Part shown: positions 1 through 7,869 of the stretch, one piece after another | Layout: each line of letters begins with the position of its first letter | Numbering within the stretch: the stretch's first letter is position 1 | NCBI GenBank assembly: GCA_035528415.1 | Contig: DATKYQ010000022.1 | Location: 151,552 to 215,551 of the forward strand | DNA from: DATKYQ01 sp035528415 | GTDB lineage: Bacteria; Myxococcota; B64-G9 | Length of the DNA: 64,000 bases | Direction: 5' to 3' | Program-made: the position numbers and the translations under genes | The notes under the pieces: generated by a model | Databases searched by the model: none | The model's input: only the letters and a program-made list of their open reading frames with translations | Told to the model about the DNA's origin: nothing

Positions 1-326
1 CCCGCGAAGCGGCGCCCAACTTGATATAGTAGGTGGAGCCGCTCTTGCGCACCTGGCCCTGGCCCTTGAGCGCCTGCAGGTCGGCTGCCTTGTCCCCCAC
101 CGATATACGACCGGTCATCTTGTCGGTGAAGGCCAGGTAGTAATCCGAGCCCCGCATCTCGAACAGCTCGAAACTCTTGGGCGCATCGACCCCGGGCAGG
201 ATTATGGTGTTGCGCGTGCCGGCTCCGACACTGACCGCAGCCCGCTTGCGAACGAGCTTTTCCTCGATAATCTTGCCGGCCCTGATCACCCCAATGCGTA
301 AAATGTCTTCTCTTGCTTCCGCCATG
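1..326 (-). CDS. Partial FHA-like N-terminal domain of a GltG/AgmX-type gliding protein
   Basis: The gene starts at the ATG at 326-324 and runs off the left edge, so only about 108 residues are visible. They read as a compact beta-rich domain (DILRIGVIRAGKIIEEKLV near residues 7-25, then SVGAGTRNTIILPG) that resembles an FHA or FHA-like fold. It is the last visible gene of the minus-strand motility cluster and lies 63 bp beyond two ExbD/TolR-like genes. In Myxococcus the Glt proteins of this type (GltG, GltJ) combine an N-terminal cytoplasmic domain, one membrane segment and a TonB-like periplasmic C-terminus. Seen: the domain and the context. Inferred: the GltG-like identity, because the membrane and C-terminal parts are outside the window. 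The alternative is an unrelated FHA-domain regulator. Confidence 0.6.
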
Positions 327-389
327 GCCCTGCGTCCTTCCAGTTCGTCAGGCCAAACCTGCCGCCTTTCAACGGTTAATGGTGCGGTC

Positions 390-998
390 CTATTCCTCTT
401 TCTTTATCACCGCGAACTTGTACTGGCCGTATTCTGCCTGGCCCGCCGTGTAAAGCACCTCTGTCAACAAGCGAAAAGGTACCCGCTTGTCTGCGATAAT
501 CGTCACCAAGCCCTTGAACTGCATTTCTCGTTTTTTCTTGTTGTAACGGGCGATCAGTTTCTCCCGATCCGCCACCTTTTTCAGCTCATCGTAAAGCGGA
601 ACGATGAACATCGAGGCTTTGTTGTTGTCCTTCTTGTACACGGCCGACACCCTGCCGTTCTTCACCTCGGCCACTTTCCTGGAACCCACCAGGATGACCC
701 GATCCGAGATGATCAACTGAACGGCCTTCTGCGGCGACAGCTTGGTCGACGAATGAGGCAGGCGGGTGTCAGGCGAGGGCTGAATCTGCATAGGATCGGA
801 CGAATAATCTTTAAGCAAGGCACACAGGACGACAGTGAAAAGTGCCATCATCGGCAGCATGTTCAGGTGAATCGGATGGTAACCTTCACGCTTCGGGCGA
901 ATCCTTTCACGCTCTTCGCCGTTTCCGGCAGGGCCCTGCCCCGGGCCTTGCCCCGGTTGAACTGGCCGACCTGCGGCTGGCGGTTGCTGCGCGTTCAT
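390..998 (-). CDS. ExbD/TolR-like protein lacking the membrane aspartate
   Basis: This 202-aa protein has a Pro/Gly/Gln-rich cytoplasmic N-terminus (about residues 1-40), one membrane segment (about 44-65, LNMLPMMALFTVVLCALL) and a periplasmic domain, the layout of ExbD/TolR. TolR-family proteins, including AglS/AglV of the Myxococcus gliding motor, carry an Asp in this segment that binds protons. Here the usual PMMD-type motif reads PMMA and no acidic residue lies inside the membrane span. The second TolR gene just upstream has the Asp. The protein may therefore be a structural partner rather than a proton-translocating subunit. It is 27 bp downstream of the other exbD-like gene and probably in the same transcript. 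Confidence 0.8.
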   Translation of the reverse strand: MNAQQPPAAGRPVQPGQGPGQGPAGNGEERERIRPKREGYHPIHLNMLPMMALFTVVLCALLKDYSSDPMQIQPSPDTRLPHSSTKLSPQKAVQLIISDRVILVGSRKVAEVKNGRVSAVYKKDNNKASMFIVPLYDELKKVADREKLIARYNKKKREMQFKGLVTIIADKRVPFRLLTEVLYTAGQAEYGQYKFAVIKKEE

Positions 999-1025
999 TG
1001 TTCGACTCTCCTTGACACGGCTTTC

Positions 1026-1625
1026 TCAGGCGATCTCTGGGCTCAGTACCACGTCGTAAAACAGGGCGCGCCCTTCGAAATCACGGGTTGCGTCCATCAC
1101 TTGAACCAGAACCTCGTATGGCACGTCGGGCTGGGCATAGATGATAATCTTGGTTTCCTGGGGAAACTCGTTCTTTATCTTGACCATCTCCCTGGTCAAT
1201 CTGTCCGTGTCGTAGCAACTCATCGGCGGCGGCTGGTTCTTAGCCAGCGCATCCCGGCAGACGGCGTCGGTTGTCAGCAAGGGAATCGTCGGACCCTTGG
1301 GCTCGGCGGCGCCCTCCGGCGTTTCGGCGTCGACCTGCCCGAGCACCCCGCCCACGCCGGCGATGAAAAGGCCCCTGTAGGTGACGCCGACGGTCAGGTT
1401 GAGCTGTTTCTTGTTCTCCTGGTCCTCGGGCTTACTCAAACCGGGATCGAGGGGGTCCTGGTAACGTGGCGCGTTCACGTTGACCACCCCGATCTGGGCC
1501 AGCCCGGTGGAGGTGAAAAGAATGAACGCAACCAGACTGAAGACAATGTCCATGTAGGGGACGATGTCCAGATCAACCGGTTCGGTGGCCGACTTGGATC
1601 TTTCAGACGGTTTCCTGGCAGCCAT
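1026..1625 (-). CDS. ExbD/TolR-like proton-channel subunit
   Basis: The 199-aa protein has a short cytoplasmic N-terminus rich in Lys/Ser, one membrane segment at about residues 19-42 (DIVPYMDIVFSLVAFILF) and a periplasmic domain. The Asp in YMDIVF is in the place of the proton-binding Asp of ExbD/TolR. Together with the TolQ-like protein encoded just upstream it should form an inner-membrane proton-driven motor. In Myxococcus the equivalent trio AglR-AglQ-AglS powers the Glt gliding machinery. The start is the ATG at 1625; the periplasmic insertion (GVGGVLGQVDAETPEG) is longer than in E. coli ExbD. The family is firm; the role in gliding is inferred from the neighbouring TPR genes. Confidence 0.85.
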   Translation of the reverse strand: MAARKPSERSKSATEPVDLDIVPYMDIVFSLVAFILFTSTGLAQIGVVNVNAPRYQDPLDPGLSKPEDQENKKQLNLTVGVTYRGLFIAGVGGVLGQVDAETPEGAAEPKGPTIPLLTTDAVCRDALAKNQPPPMSCYDTDRLTREMVKIKNEFPQETKIIIYAQPDVPYEVLVQVMDATRDFEGRALFYDVVLSPEIA

Positions 1626-1701
1626 CTTTTCGCCTTTCTTTCCTCTCTTGCGATTGACACCCGGGCACGAGGTTTGTTCCCCCGCATCTCGCCACAGTCC
1701 G

Positions 1702-2463
1702 TTAGCTTATGCGATCCATGGCGTTGACGCTGCCCTTACCCCTTGTAACCAGGAGGTTTTCCAGCTTGACGGAGTACTGGTCGATCTCGTCGATGATCTT
1801 TTTGGTCATATTGGTCAAGAACATGTGCCCCACCATGCAGATGACGGCGATGACCAGACCGAAGGCGGTCGTGTACATGGCCTCGGCGACGCCCTGGGCG
1901 AGCACCTTGGCCTTGAGTTCGGCGGATACAGCGCCCACCGCGCCGAAGGCCGTGATCAGACCGGTGATGGTTCCCAGCAATCCGAGCAGGGTCGCCAGGT
2001 TGGCAATCTGGGCCAGGTTGCCGGTGCGCTTCTGCAACACGGGAACGATTTCCAGCGTGGCTTCTTCCACGGCGTTGCGGATCTCCATCTCACCGCGATT
2101 GGCCCTGGTCAAGCCCGCCTTGACTACTTTCGGCAGGGCGGCGGCCGGCGCGGCATTGCACAGCTTGATGGCCCGTTCGATGTCGTTGGCCATGACCAGT
2201 TTTTGCACTTGGGCCATGAACGCATCGGCATTGACGTTGTACTTGAAGAAAATAAAGATGATACGCTCGATGATAATGGAGACTCCCCACGCCAACGTAA
2301 TGCAGTTGACGTAGATGAAAGGCCCCCCTGCCTCGAAGAACCCGGCAATGGCGGCCATGATACCGCCCTCGCTGGCGGCCTCTTCGGCAGCCCAGGCCGC
2401 GACCGGGAAGAGCAGCATCAATCCGAGCAGTGTTTGTATCGAGAGCGACCTTTTAGATGTCAT
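1702..2463 (-). CDS. TolQ/ExbB/AglR-like motor protein
   Basis: This 253-aa MotA/TolQ/ExbB-family protein has an N-terminal hydrophobic stretch that could be a signal peptide (to about residue 26, PVAAWAAEE), a membrane segment at about 48-70, a cytoplasmic loop, and two C-terminal membrane segments that carry the family signature GLLGTITGLITAFGA and TTAFGLVIAV. The ATG at 2463 follows a strong AGGAGG. It lies directly before the two TolR-like genes, so the order TolQ-TolR-TolR matches the gliding motor AglRQS or a Tol/Exb complex. It should pass proton flow energy to the TonB-like protein encoded at the left edge. Confidence 0.88.
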   Translation of the reverse strand: MTSKRSLSIQTLLGLMLLFPVAAWAAEEAASEGGIMAAIAGFFEAGGPFIYVNCITLAWGVSIIIERIIFIFFKYNVNADAFMAQVQKLVMANDIERAIKLCNAAPAAALPKVVKAGLTRANRGEMEIRNAVEEATLEIVPVLQKRTGNLAQIANLATLLGLLGTITGLITAFGAVGAVSAELKAKVLAQGVAEAMYTTAFGLVIAVICMVGHMFLTNMTKKIIDEIDQYSVKLENLLVTRGKGSVNAMDRIS

Positions 2464-2486
2464 CGTTACTCCTCCTGAGACGCCGA

Positions 2487-2738
2487 CTAGAAAGGGACCT
2501 TCGTCGTCGACTGTCCGATCTTGGGTGCCAGCTTTTTCTGCAACAGCACCCCCTCAAAGTTCAAGTTGGAACGTGGCAAGAGGTACCAGACTTCAGGCTT
2601 CTGGATCTTCCCCTCGACACGCGTCACTTCCTTGATGACAACCTGCTTGACACCCTTCTTCTTGGCATCGACCCGTCCCGCCCCGGCGAGCAACCCCGCA
2701 AACACGAGTACCAGCCACAACCACCTGATTATTGCCAT
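2487..2738 (-). CDS. Small exported protein of the motility cluster
   Basis: An 83-aa protein with a clear signal peptide (MAIIRWLWLVLVFAGLLAGA, cleavage near residues 22-26) and a short basic mature part ending in TTKVPF. The ATG at 2738 is preferred over an upstream in-frame start because an AAGGAT ribosome site precedes it. It lies between the GltE-like lipoprotein and the TolQ-like gene, 23 bp from the latter. In Myxococcus a small periplasmic protein, GltF, occupies the corresponding place after gltE. I see no domain that proves this, so the gene is best described as a small periplasmic protein co-transcribed with the motor. Confidence 0.65.
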   Translation of the reverse strand: MAIIRWLWLVLVFAGLLAGAGRVDAKKKGVKQVVIKEVTRVEGKIQKPEVWYLLPRSNLNFEGVLLQKKLAPKIGQSTTKVPF

Positions 2739-2804
2739 ACCGACTATCCTTATAAATGATGAGCCCCGACCGGTCAAGCTTTGTATGGTCGCGGTTCTTC
2801 AGTT

Positions 2805-4469
2805 CTACTTCTCTCCTCCGCCAATCTTTCCCTCGTCCGGCACGGATTCTTCTCCCTCGTTATCCTTCTTGCCGCCCCCTGATTTACCGCCCGGAGGATC
2901 AGCCTCCTCCTCGTCTTTGCCGCCCCCCAGCTTGCCGCCGACTTTCGCCTTGGCTTTGGCTTCTGCCTTGGCATTAGCTTCCGCCCTGGCCTTGGCTTCC
3001 GCCTTGGCATTGGCTTCCGCCCTGGCCTTGGCCTCCGCCTTGGCTTTGGCTTCCGCCTTGGCTTTGGCTTCCGCCTTGGCATTGGCTTCCGCCCTGGCCT
3101 TGGCTTCCGCCTTGGCTTTGGCTTCGGCCTTGGCCTTGGCTTCCTCCTCGGCCTTGAGGCGCTTTTTCTCTTCATTCTTTTTCTTGCGAATCTCTTCTTT
3201 TATCGCCCACTCGTGTTTCTTGCTGGCCTCTTTCAGATAGTCGGCCAGTTGCGGATGCTTGCCCCCCATGCCCCGGTACGCTTCCAACTGCTTGATGGCC
3301 ATCTCCAGCCTCTCGGGCTTTTTCAGGCCGGGAATCTCGTCGTCGAGATAGAGCAGTCCCAGGTTAAAGACCACCCGCGGCTCATTGGGCTTGAGACCCA
3401 ACGCCTTGCGGTACGACTCCTCCGCTTCCTTGTAGTGCTTGTCTCCCCGCAAGGCGTTGCCCAGGTTCAGGTAACCCTCGAAGAAATCGGGCGCCAAAGC
3501 GACCGCCTTGCGAAACTGCTCGGTGGCCGCGCTGTAGTCATGAGCCTTGCTGTACAACACTCCGAGATTGTTACGCGCCTCGGCAAGGTCGGGATCCAGC
3601 TCGACCGCTTTCTTGAACGAGGCGATTGCCGAGGAGATGTTGTCCATGCCCAGATAGACGAATCCCAGGCGGTTGTGGATGGACGCGTTGGTCTCGTCTA
3701 TCTCCTTGGCCTTTTGCAAAATACGCTCGGCCAGTTCGAACTTGCCCCAGGCGTAATAGGCATGCCCCAGGCAGATCATCGCCGGCACGTTGCGCTCGTC
3801 GACCGAGAGGACGCCTTTTGCCTGCACCGCGGCGTCCTTGGTTTTGCCCGTGGCGATCAAAACGGCCGCCAGATGGTTGCGCAACGCCAAATCCCTGGGT
3901 TCCGCGCGAACCGCCGACGAGACCGCTCCGCGGGCCTTGGCCGAATCACCCAGTCGAAGGTAAAGGTTGGACAGGTTGATTACCGACTGCAGGTGGGTTG
4001 GGTGTATGGAGAGCGCCCGCCGGTAAGCTTCGGTCGCCCGGGGGTACTTGCCCTGCATTTCAAGCAAGACGCCCATGTCGAAGTGGCACTGGAAACACTG
4101 GGGATTGTCTTTGGCCGCCTGCTCGACCATCCTCAGAGCCCCTGCGGGATCGGCGGCGGCAGCCCGGACGGCCGAAGCCAGGATCGCAGTTGTCTCGGTG
4201 CCCAGTTCGGGAAGCTTGGCAGCAGGCTTAGGTTGATCCTCTGCCTTTGCGGGCTGGACCGCGTCGGCCAGCTCTTCTGCCGGCGCTTCGGCCGCCGGTT
4301 GCTTGTCCTCCTCGGTCAGGGGCGCGATCTCCTCACCTTCCCCGGTCCCCCTCTCGCCCTGGGCAACGGGCTCGGGCGCAGGCTTGGCCCGGGGCCCGCC
4401 GGCGCAGGCGGCCATGAGGAACGCCAGCAGACAGAGCAACAGCACCGAGATATCGACATTCTTTTTCAT
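2805..4469 (-). CDS. TPR lipoprotein with TolA-like helical tail, GltE/AglT-like
   Basis: A 554-aa lipoprotein. The signal peptide ends in the lipobox LMAAC at about residue 22. An Ala/Pro/Glu-rich linker (to about 85) precedes seven or eight TPRs (about residues 100-385; for example NLGVLYSKAHDYSAATEQF). Then comes a Lys/Ala/Glu tail (about 415-500) built of KAEAKA-type six-residue units, predicted to be one long helix like the TolA arm, and a Gly/Lys/Asp-rich end. GltE/AglT of Myxococcus is likewise a TPR lipoprotein of the outer membrane, but the TolA-like tail is unusual. The ATG at 4469 is chosen over a TTG 12 bases upstream. It follows the GltD-like gene by 28 bp. Confidence 0.75.
   Translation of the reverse strand: MKKNVDISVLLLCLLAFLMAACAGGPRAKPAPEPVAQGERGTGEGEEIAPLTEEDKQPAAEAPAEELADAVQPAKAEDQPKPAAKLPELGTETTAILASAVRAAAADPAGALRMVEQAAKDNPQCFQCHFDMGVLLEMQGKYPRATEAYRRALSIHPTHLQSVINLSNLYLRLGDSAKARGAVSSAVRAEPRDLALRNHLAAVLIATGKTKDAAVQAKGVLSVDERNVPAMICLGHAYYAWGKFELAERILQKAKEIDETNASIHNRLGFVYLGMDNISSAIASFKKAVELDPDLAEARNNLGVLYSKAHDYSAATEQFRKAVALAPDFFEGYLNLGNALRGDKHYKEAEESYRKALGLKPNEPRVVFNLGLLYLDDEIPGLKKPERLEMAIKQLEAYRGMGGKHPQLADYLKEASKKHEWAIKEEIRKKKNEEKKRLKAEEEAKAKAEAKAKAEAKARAEANAKAEAKAKAEAKAKAEAKARAEANAKAEAKARAEANAKAEAKAKAKVGGKLGGGKDEEEADPPGGKSGGGKKDNEGEESVPDEGKIGGGEK
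2948..3155 (-). repeat. Degenerate 18-bp-type repeat encoding the KAEA helix
   Basis: This stretch is built from variations of GCCTTGGCTTCC / GCCTTGGCATTGGCTTCC (plus strand), in register with the coding frame of the TPR lipoprotein. It encodes alternating Ala with Lys, Glu, Arg or Asn. The near identity of units suggests recent expansion or slippage, so the helix length may vary between strains. Confidence 0.85.
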
Positions 4470-4497
4470 CGCCAGTTCCAAATCCTCACCGTAGGCT

Positions 4498-7400
4498 CTA
4501 TTTGCCGGCCGGCTTGATCCCGCTTTCGGCCGCGCGCAGCATCGGGGTGGGCCCGAATCGATCCACCACCATGGCGCCCTGCGGCTCTTTCTCCAGCGGG
4601 AACTGCAACGGTTCGAAGCGGTTCAGGCTGGCATAGGCCTTCTCGGTCCAGGTATTGACCACCTTGAACTCCTTCGATTTCTCCATCGCCACCTGGTATG
4701 CCGAGACGGCCTTGCGAATGGGTGCCTCGGCCAGATCCTGCAGCTTGCCCTTGTAGATGTCGCACTCCTCCTCGTTGAGGCCCTTGGGGCAAGGCGACTT
4801 GACCAGCACGTCGGCGAAATTCTCGTACAGGTACCCCAGCCGGTAATAGGCGGCCAAGGTCCATTGGACACGCTTGTAGACGAACACCGAGCGGTAACGA
4901 TCTTCCGCCTTCTTCAGCATCTCGGCCTTGCGCTTGAGCGTCTTCGAAAGCATGCGCGGCGACACATTGAAGGTGACATCCTCGTAGCCCTTGAGCGTCA
5001 TTTCCGCCAGCTCGAACTTGGCCTGGGCCGCGGCCTTGGCCGCCTGCCCCCCGGCGCCCAACTTGTAGCTGTTATAAAGCTTGAGCGTCTCGGTATAGGC
5101 CTGTCTGCTACGGCGTCTGTCACCAAGTCTCTCCCAGGCCGCGGCTATCTTCCCCTGGGCAACGACCATCTTCTCGTGTTGGCTCGGATCTCTGCGGTAG
5201 GTCCGGATAAAGCGCCCGCAAAGAGCAATCACTTCCCGGTGGGACTTCTTCTTTTCGAGCACCACACCGGCGCGAAAGAAATTGTCCACGGCATCCGGGC
5301 GATCGGGGAAAAGCTTGGCATAGCGCTCATATGCCTGGGCCGCCCGGCCGTACTGCTGGTCACCCTCGAGGTCCACCGCGGCGTTGAATAACGCGTCGGC
5401 GCGGAACTTTGAATCTTTGTAGCCGTCGACCAGCTTGAGATAGTTGTCGATCGCCCGCTGGAACTGGTAGCTGCTCTCGGCGCTTCCGGCCATCAGGAAC
5501 AATGCCTGGTCAGCGAAGTCGCTCTTGGGATATTCCTTGACGATACGCTCGTAAATCTTCCCGGCGGACAGCGGACGGTTCGACCAGGTGTAGCAGAGCG
5601 CCGCGTTGTTCAGGGCCTTGTCCGAGGTCTTACCGCGAGGATCGTCATCGACCAACTTGATGAACTCGGATGCGGCGGCATCCAACTTCTGCCTGGCCTC
5701 CTCCTGCCGGCTCTCGTCTATCAGCGACTTGCCCCCCTGCATGAACTCGTTGGCCTTGTTGAAACGCGCGCCCAGTTCGAACTCCTTGAGGGCTTTCTTC
5801 TGCACCGGATCCCGGGACAGGGCGGCCAGCTTGCGGCTCCAGGCTTCCACTTGCGGCCAGTCCTGGGTGACGAGGTAGCTCTCGACGATCAGGTTGATCG
5901 AACTGGTGACCAGATCTTTGTCCTTCGATTCGGCCACGATGCGCGCAAAACGTTCTCGGGCCTTATCCAGGTGATCGTAAGCATAAAAGATTTTTGCCGT
6001 GCGGAAGATCATGTTGCCGACTTGTTCGTCGTGCGGCATCTTGGCCACGTAGACATCGCAGGCGGAGATCAACTTCTTTCTGAGCGGCGCAATTGGCTTT
6101 TCCTTGAAATCCAGGTCCTTGGGACGATCCTTGCTGGTGTAGAGCTTGAGCGGCTCGAACCGGCCCTCTTTCTCTGCTAACTTTACCAGGTTGATATAGG
6201 CCAGGACGACGGCGTTGGCCGAATCGGTCAAAAACTCGCTACCAGCCGGATCATCGCGCACCTTAGAATAGGCAACGGCTGCCTTCTCGAAATCGAGCGA
6301 GTAGTAGTAACACTCGGCCAGATAGTAGCCCAGCTTGTAGCTGTCCCGCGTGTCCGGGAAGCGCGTGATGTAGTCGGCGTACACCGTGGCGGCCTTGGCG
6401 TACTCCTGCCTGGCCTCCTCGGGCCTCTCCTGCTCCTTGGCTCTCTGGGCAAGGGTGTGGTGGCGCACTGCGGCGGTGTACATGGCGTTTTCGGCCAGTT
6501 TGTCCGCCTCGCCGACGACATCGGCGTTGTCCTTGTTCGCCTCTCTCCAGCGGGAGCCGGGGCCGAAGGACGCCACTACTTCCTCTTGGGCCTTGGTGGC
6601 CTCCTGCGGCTTCTGCAGGTGGTAGTAGGCGTCGACAATCGCCGACATCAACTTCGGGTTGCCCTTATCGAGCGGGTAGCGTTTGATCGCTTCGCGATAA
6701 GCGGCGATGCACTTTTCAAAGGCACCGTCTATGAAAAACACTTCCCCCAGCTTGCGGAAGAACTCGCCGTCGTATTTTCGACCGCCGCGCCCCTTGAGGA
6801 AAGCCTTGGCGTTTTCTACACCGCTTCCCTGCCATTCCTGTTCGGCAAAGGAAATGGCAAGGTACTCCATGGCCTCCTTACGCAACTCCGTGCGCGAGAC
6901 TTCCCCGGCGTCCCCGGCGTCCCCGGCGTCCTCGCTCCCCTTGTCGGACCACTTTATCAGCTCATCGAAACGCCCGACGGCTTGATCGAACTTGTCGATC
7001 TTGTAGTATGTCCAGGCCAGCTTGTACAAGGCCTTGTCGTACATGCGGCTGTCCGGGTAATCGAGAACCTTGGAGTAGGCGACGATGGCCTGATCGAGCT
7101 TATTGGGATCCCCGAAGTAGGACTCGCCCATGCGAGTCCAGACCTCGGGAAGCAGCTTGCTCTTGGGGAAGCGCCTGGTGAAAGTCTGGTAGGCGGTCTG
7201 GGCCTCCGCTTGTTCCCCCTGCTCCTGGAGACAATAGGCCATCAAGTAGTAGGCGCCGTCCAACAGCTTGTAGTCGGGAAACGTCTCGGTCAGGTGCTGC
7301 AGCAGGCCGATGGAGAATTCGAAATGCTTTACCGGAGGTACGGGCTCGCTGGTCATCTCTCCCTTGTTGTACACCTGAAGCTGCTTGTCATAGGCATCCT

Positions 7401-7869
7401 CTTCGCCGTTGAAGTCGACCTCGGATTTCTCGTAGTACAGTTCGGCCAGGCGCCACAACGCTCCGGGGGTGTAGTCGGGTGAATCGGGGTACTTGGCCAA
7501 GAATTTCTTGAACACCTCGATGGCCTTGAGCCTGCGTCGGTTCTCCTCCTGCTCCAGCTTGGAGATGGCCTGGTTGTACGAGCCGACCACCGCCTGGCGC
7601 TGCTGGGTGTATTTGCGCTCGACAATCTGCTGTACCTCGCGCTTGTAAGCCTTGGTCTGATCGCTGAAATCCTCAACGGCCGCCAGCATCTCCTGCATTT
7701 CCCGCTCTTCCTCGGTAAGCTCGCGGGGTGGGGCGGGTTTTTCCTTCTTGACGGCCTCGGCGTTCCCAGGCGTTGCGGAATCACCCCGGCCGCTGCCCGG
7801 CAGGGCAACCAGTAGCAACACGGCGATCATCGCCTGAAGCCGGGTATTAGTTGACCTCTTGGAGAACAC
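4498..7869 (-). CDS. Large periplasmic TPR protein, GltD/AgmU-like
   Basis: A 1123-aa exported protein with a signal peptide (QAMIAVLLLVALPGSGRG, about residues 12-30) followed by TPR-type helices over almost its whole length (for example FEFSIGLLQHLTETFPDY, YAKAATVYADYITRFPDT). Length and composition resemble GltD/AgmU, a large periplasmic TPR protein of the Myxococcus gliding complex. The start is a GTG at 7869 with AGGAG seven bases before it; an ATG at 7830 would leave a shorter signal peptide. The start overlaps the end of the preceding gene by 23 bp, suggesting translational coupling. Three 9-bp repeats at 6902-6928 encode GDAGDAGDA. The TPR architecture is certain; the GltD identity rests on size and neighbours. 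Confidence 0.78.
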   Translation of the reverse strand: MFSKRSTNTRLQAMIAVLLLVALPGSGRGDSATPGNAEAVKKEKPAPPRELTEEEREMQEMLAAVEDFSDQTKAYKREVQQIVERKYTQQRQAVVGSYNQAISKLEQEENRRRLKAIEVFKKFLAKYPDSPDYTPGALWRLAELYYEKSEVDFNGEEDAYDKQLQVYNKGEMTSEPVPPVKHFEFSIGLLQHLTETFPDYKLLDGAYYLMAYCLQEQGEQAEAQTAYQTFTRRFPKSKLLPEVWTRMGESYFGDPNKLDQAIVAYSKVLDYPDSRMYDKALYKLAWTYYKIDKFDQAVGRFDELIKWSDKGSEDAGDAGDAGEVSRTELRKEAMEYLAISFAEQEWQGSGVENAKAFLKGRGGRKYDGEFFRKLGEVFFIDGAFEKCIAAYREAIKRYPLDKGNPKLMSAIVDAYYHLQKPQEATKAQEEVVASFGPGSRWREANKDNADVVGEADKLAENAMYTAAVRHHTLAQRAKEQERPEEARQEYAKAATVYADYITRFPDTRDSYKLGYYLAECYYYSLDFEKAAVAYSKVRDDPAGSEFLTDSANAVVLAYINLVKLAEKEGRFEPLKLYTSKDRPKDLDFKEKPIAPLRKKLISACDVYVAKMPHDEQVGNMIFRTAKIFYAYDHLDKARERFARIVAESKDKDLVTSSINLIVESYLVTQDWPQVEAWSRKLAALSRDPVQKKALKEFELGARFNKANEFMQGGKSLIDESRQEEARQKLDAAASEFIKLVDDDPRGKTSDKALNNAALCYTWSNRPLSAGKIYERIVKEYPKSDFADQALFLMAGSAESSYQFQRAIDNYLKLVDGYKDSKFRADALFNAAVDLEGDQQYGRAAQAYERYAKLFPDRPDAVDNFFRAGVVLEKKKSHREVIALCGRFIRTYRRDPSQHEKMVVAQGKIAAAWERLGDRRRSRQAYTETLKLYNSYKLGAGGQAAKAAAQAKFELAEMTLKGYEDVTFNVSPRMLSKTLKRKAEMLKKAEDRYRSVFVYKRVQWTLAAYYRLGYLYENFADVLVKSPCPKGLNEEECDIYKGKLQDLAEAPIRKAVSAYQVAMEKSKEFKVVNTWTEKAYASLNRFEPLQFPLEKEPQGAMVVDRFGPTPMLRAAESGIKPAGK

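Noticed and set aside
177..1727. Long plus-strand open frame of about 516 codons
   Set aside because: It lies antisense over the two TolR-like genes, which have clear membrane segments and family motifs. High GC leaves few stops in the antisense frame.
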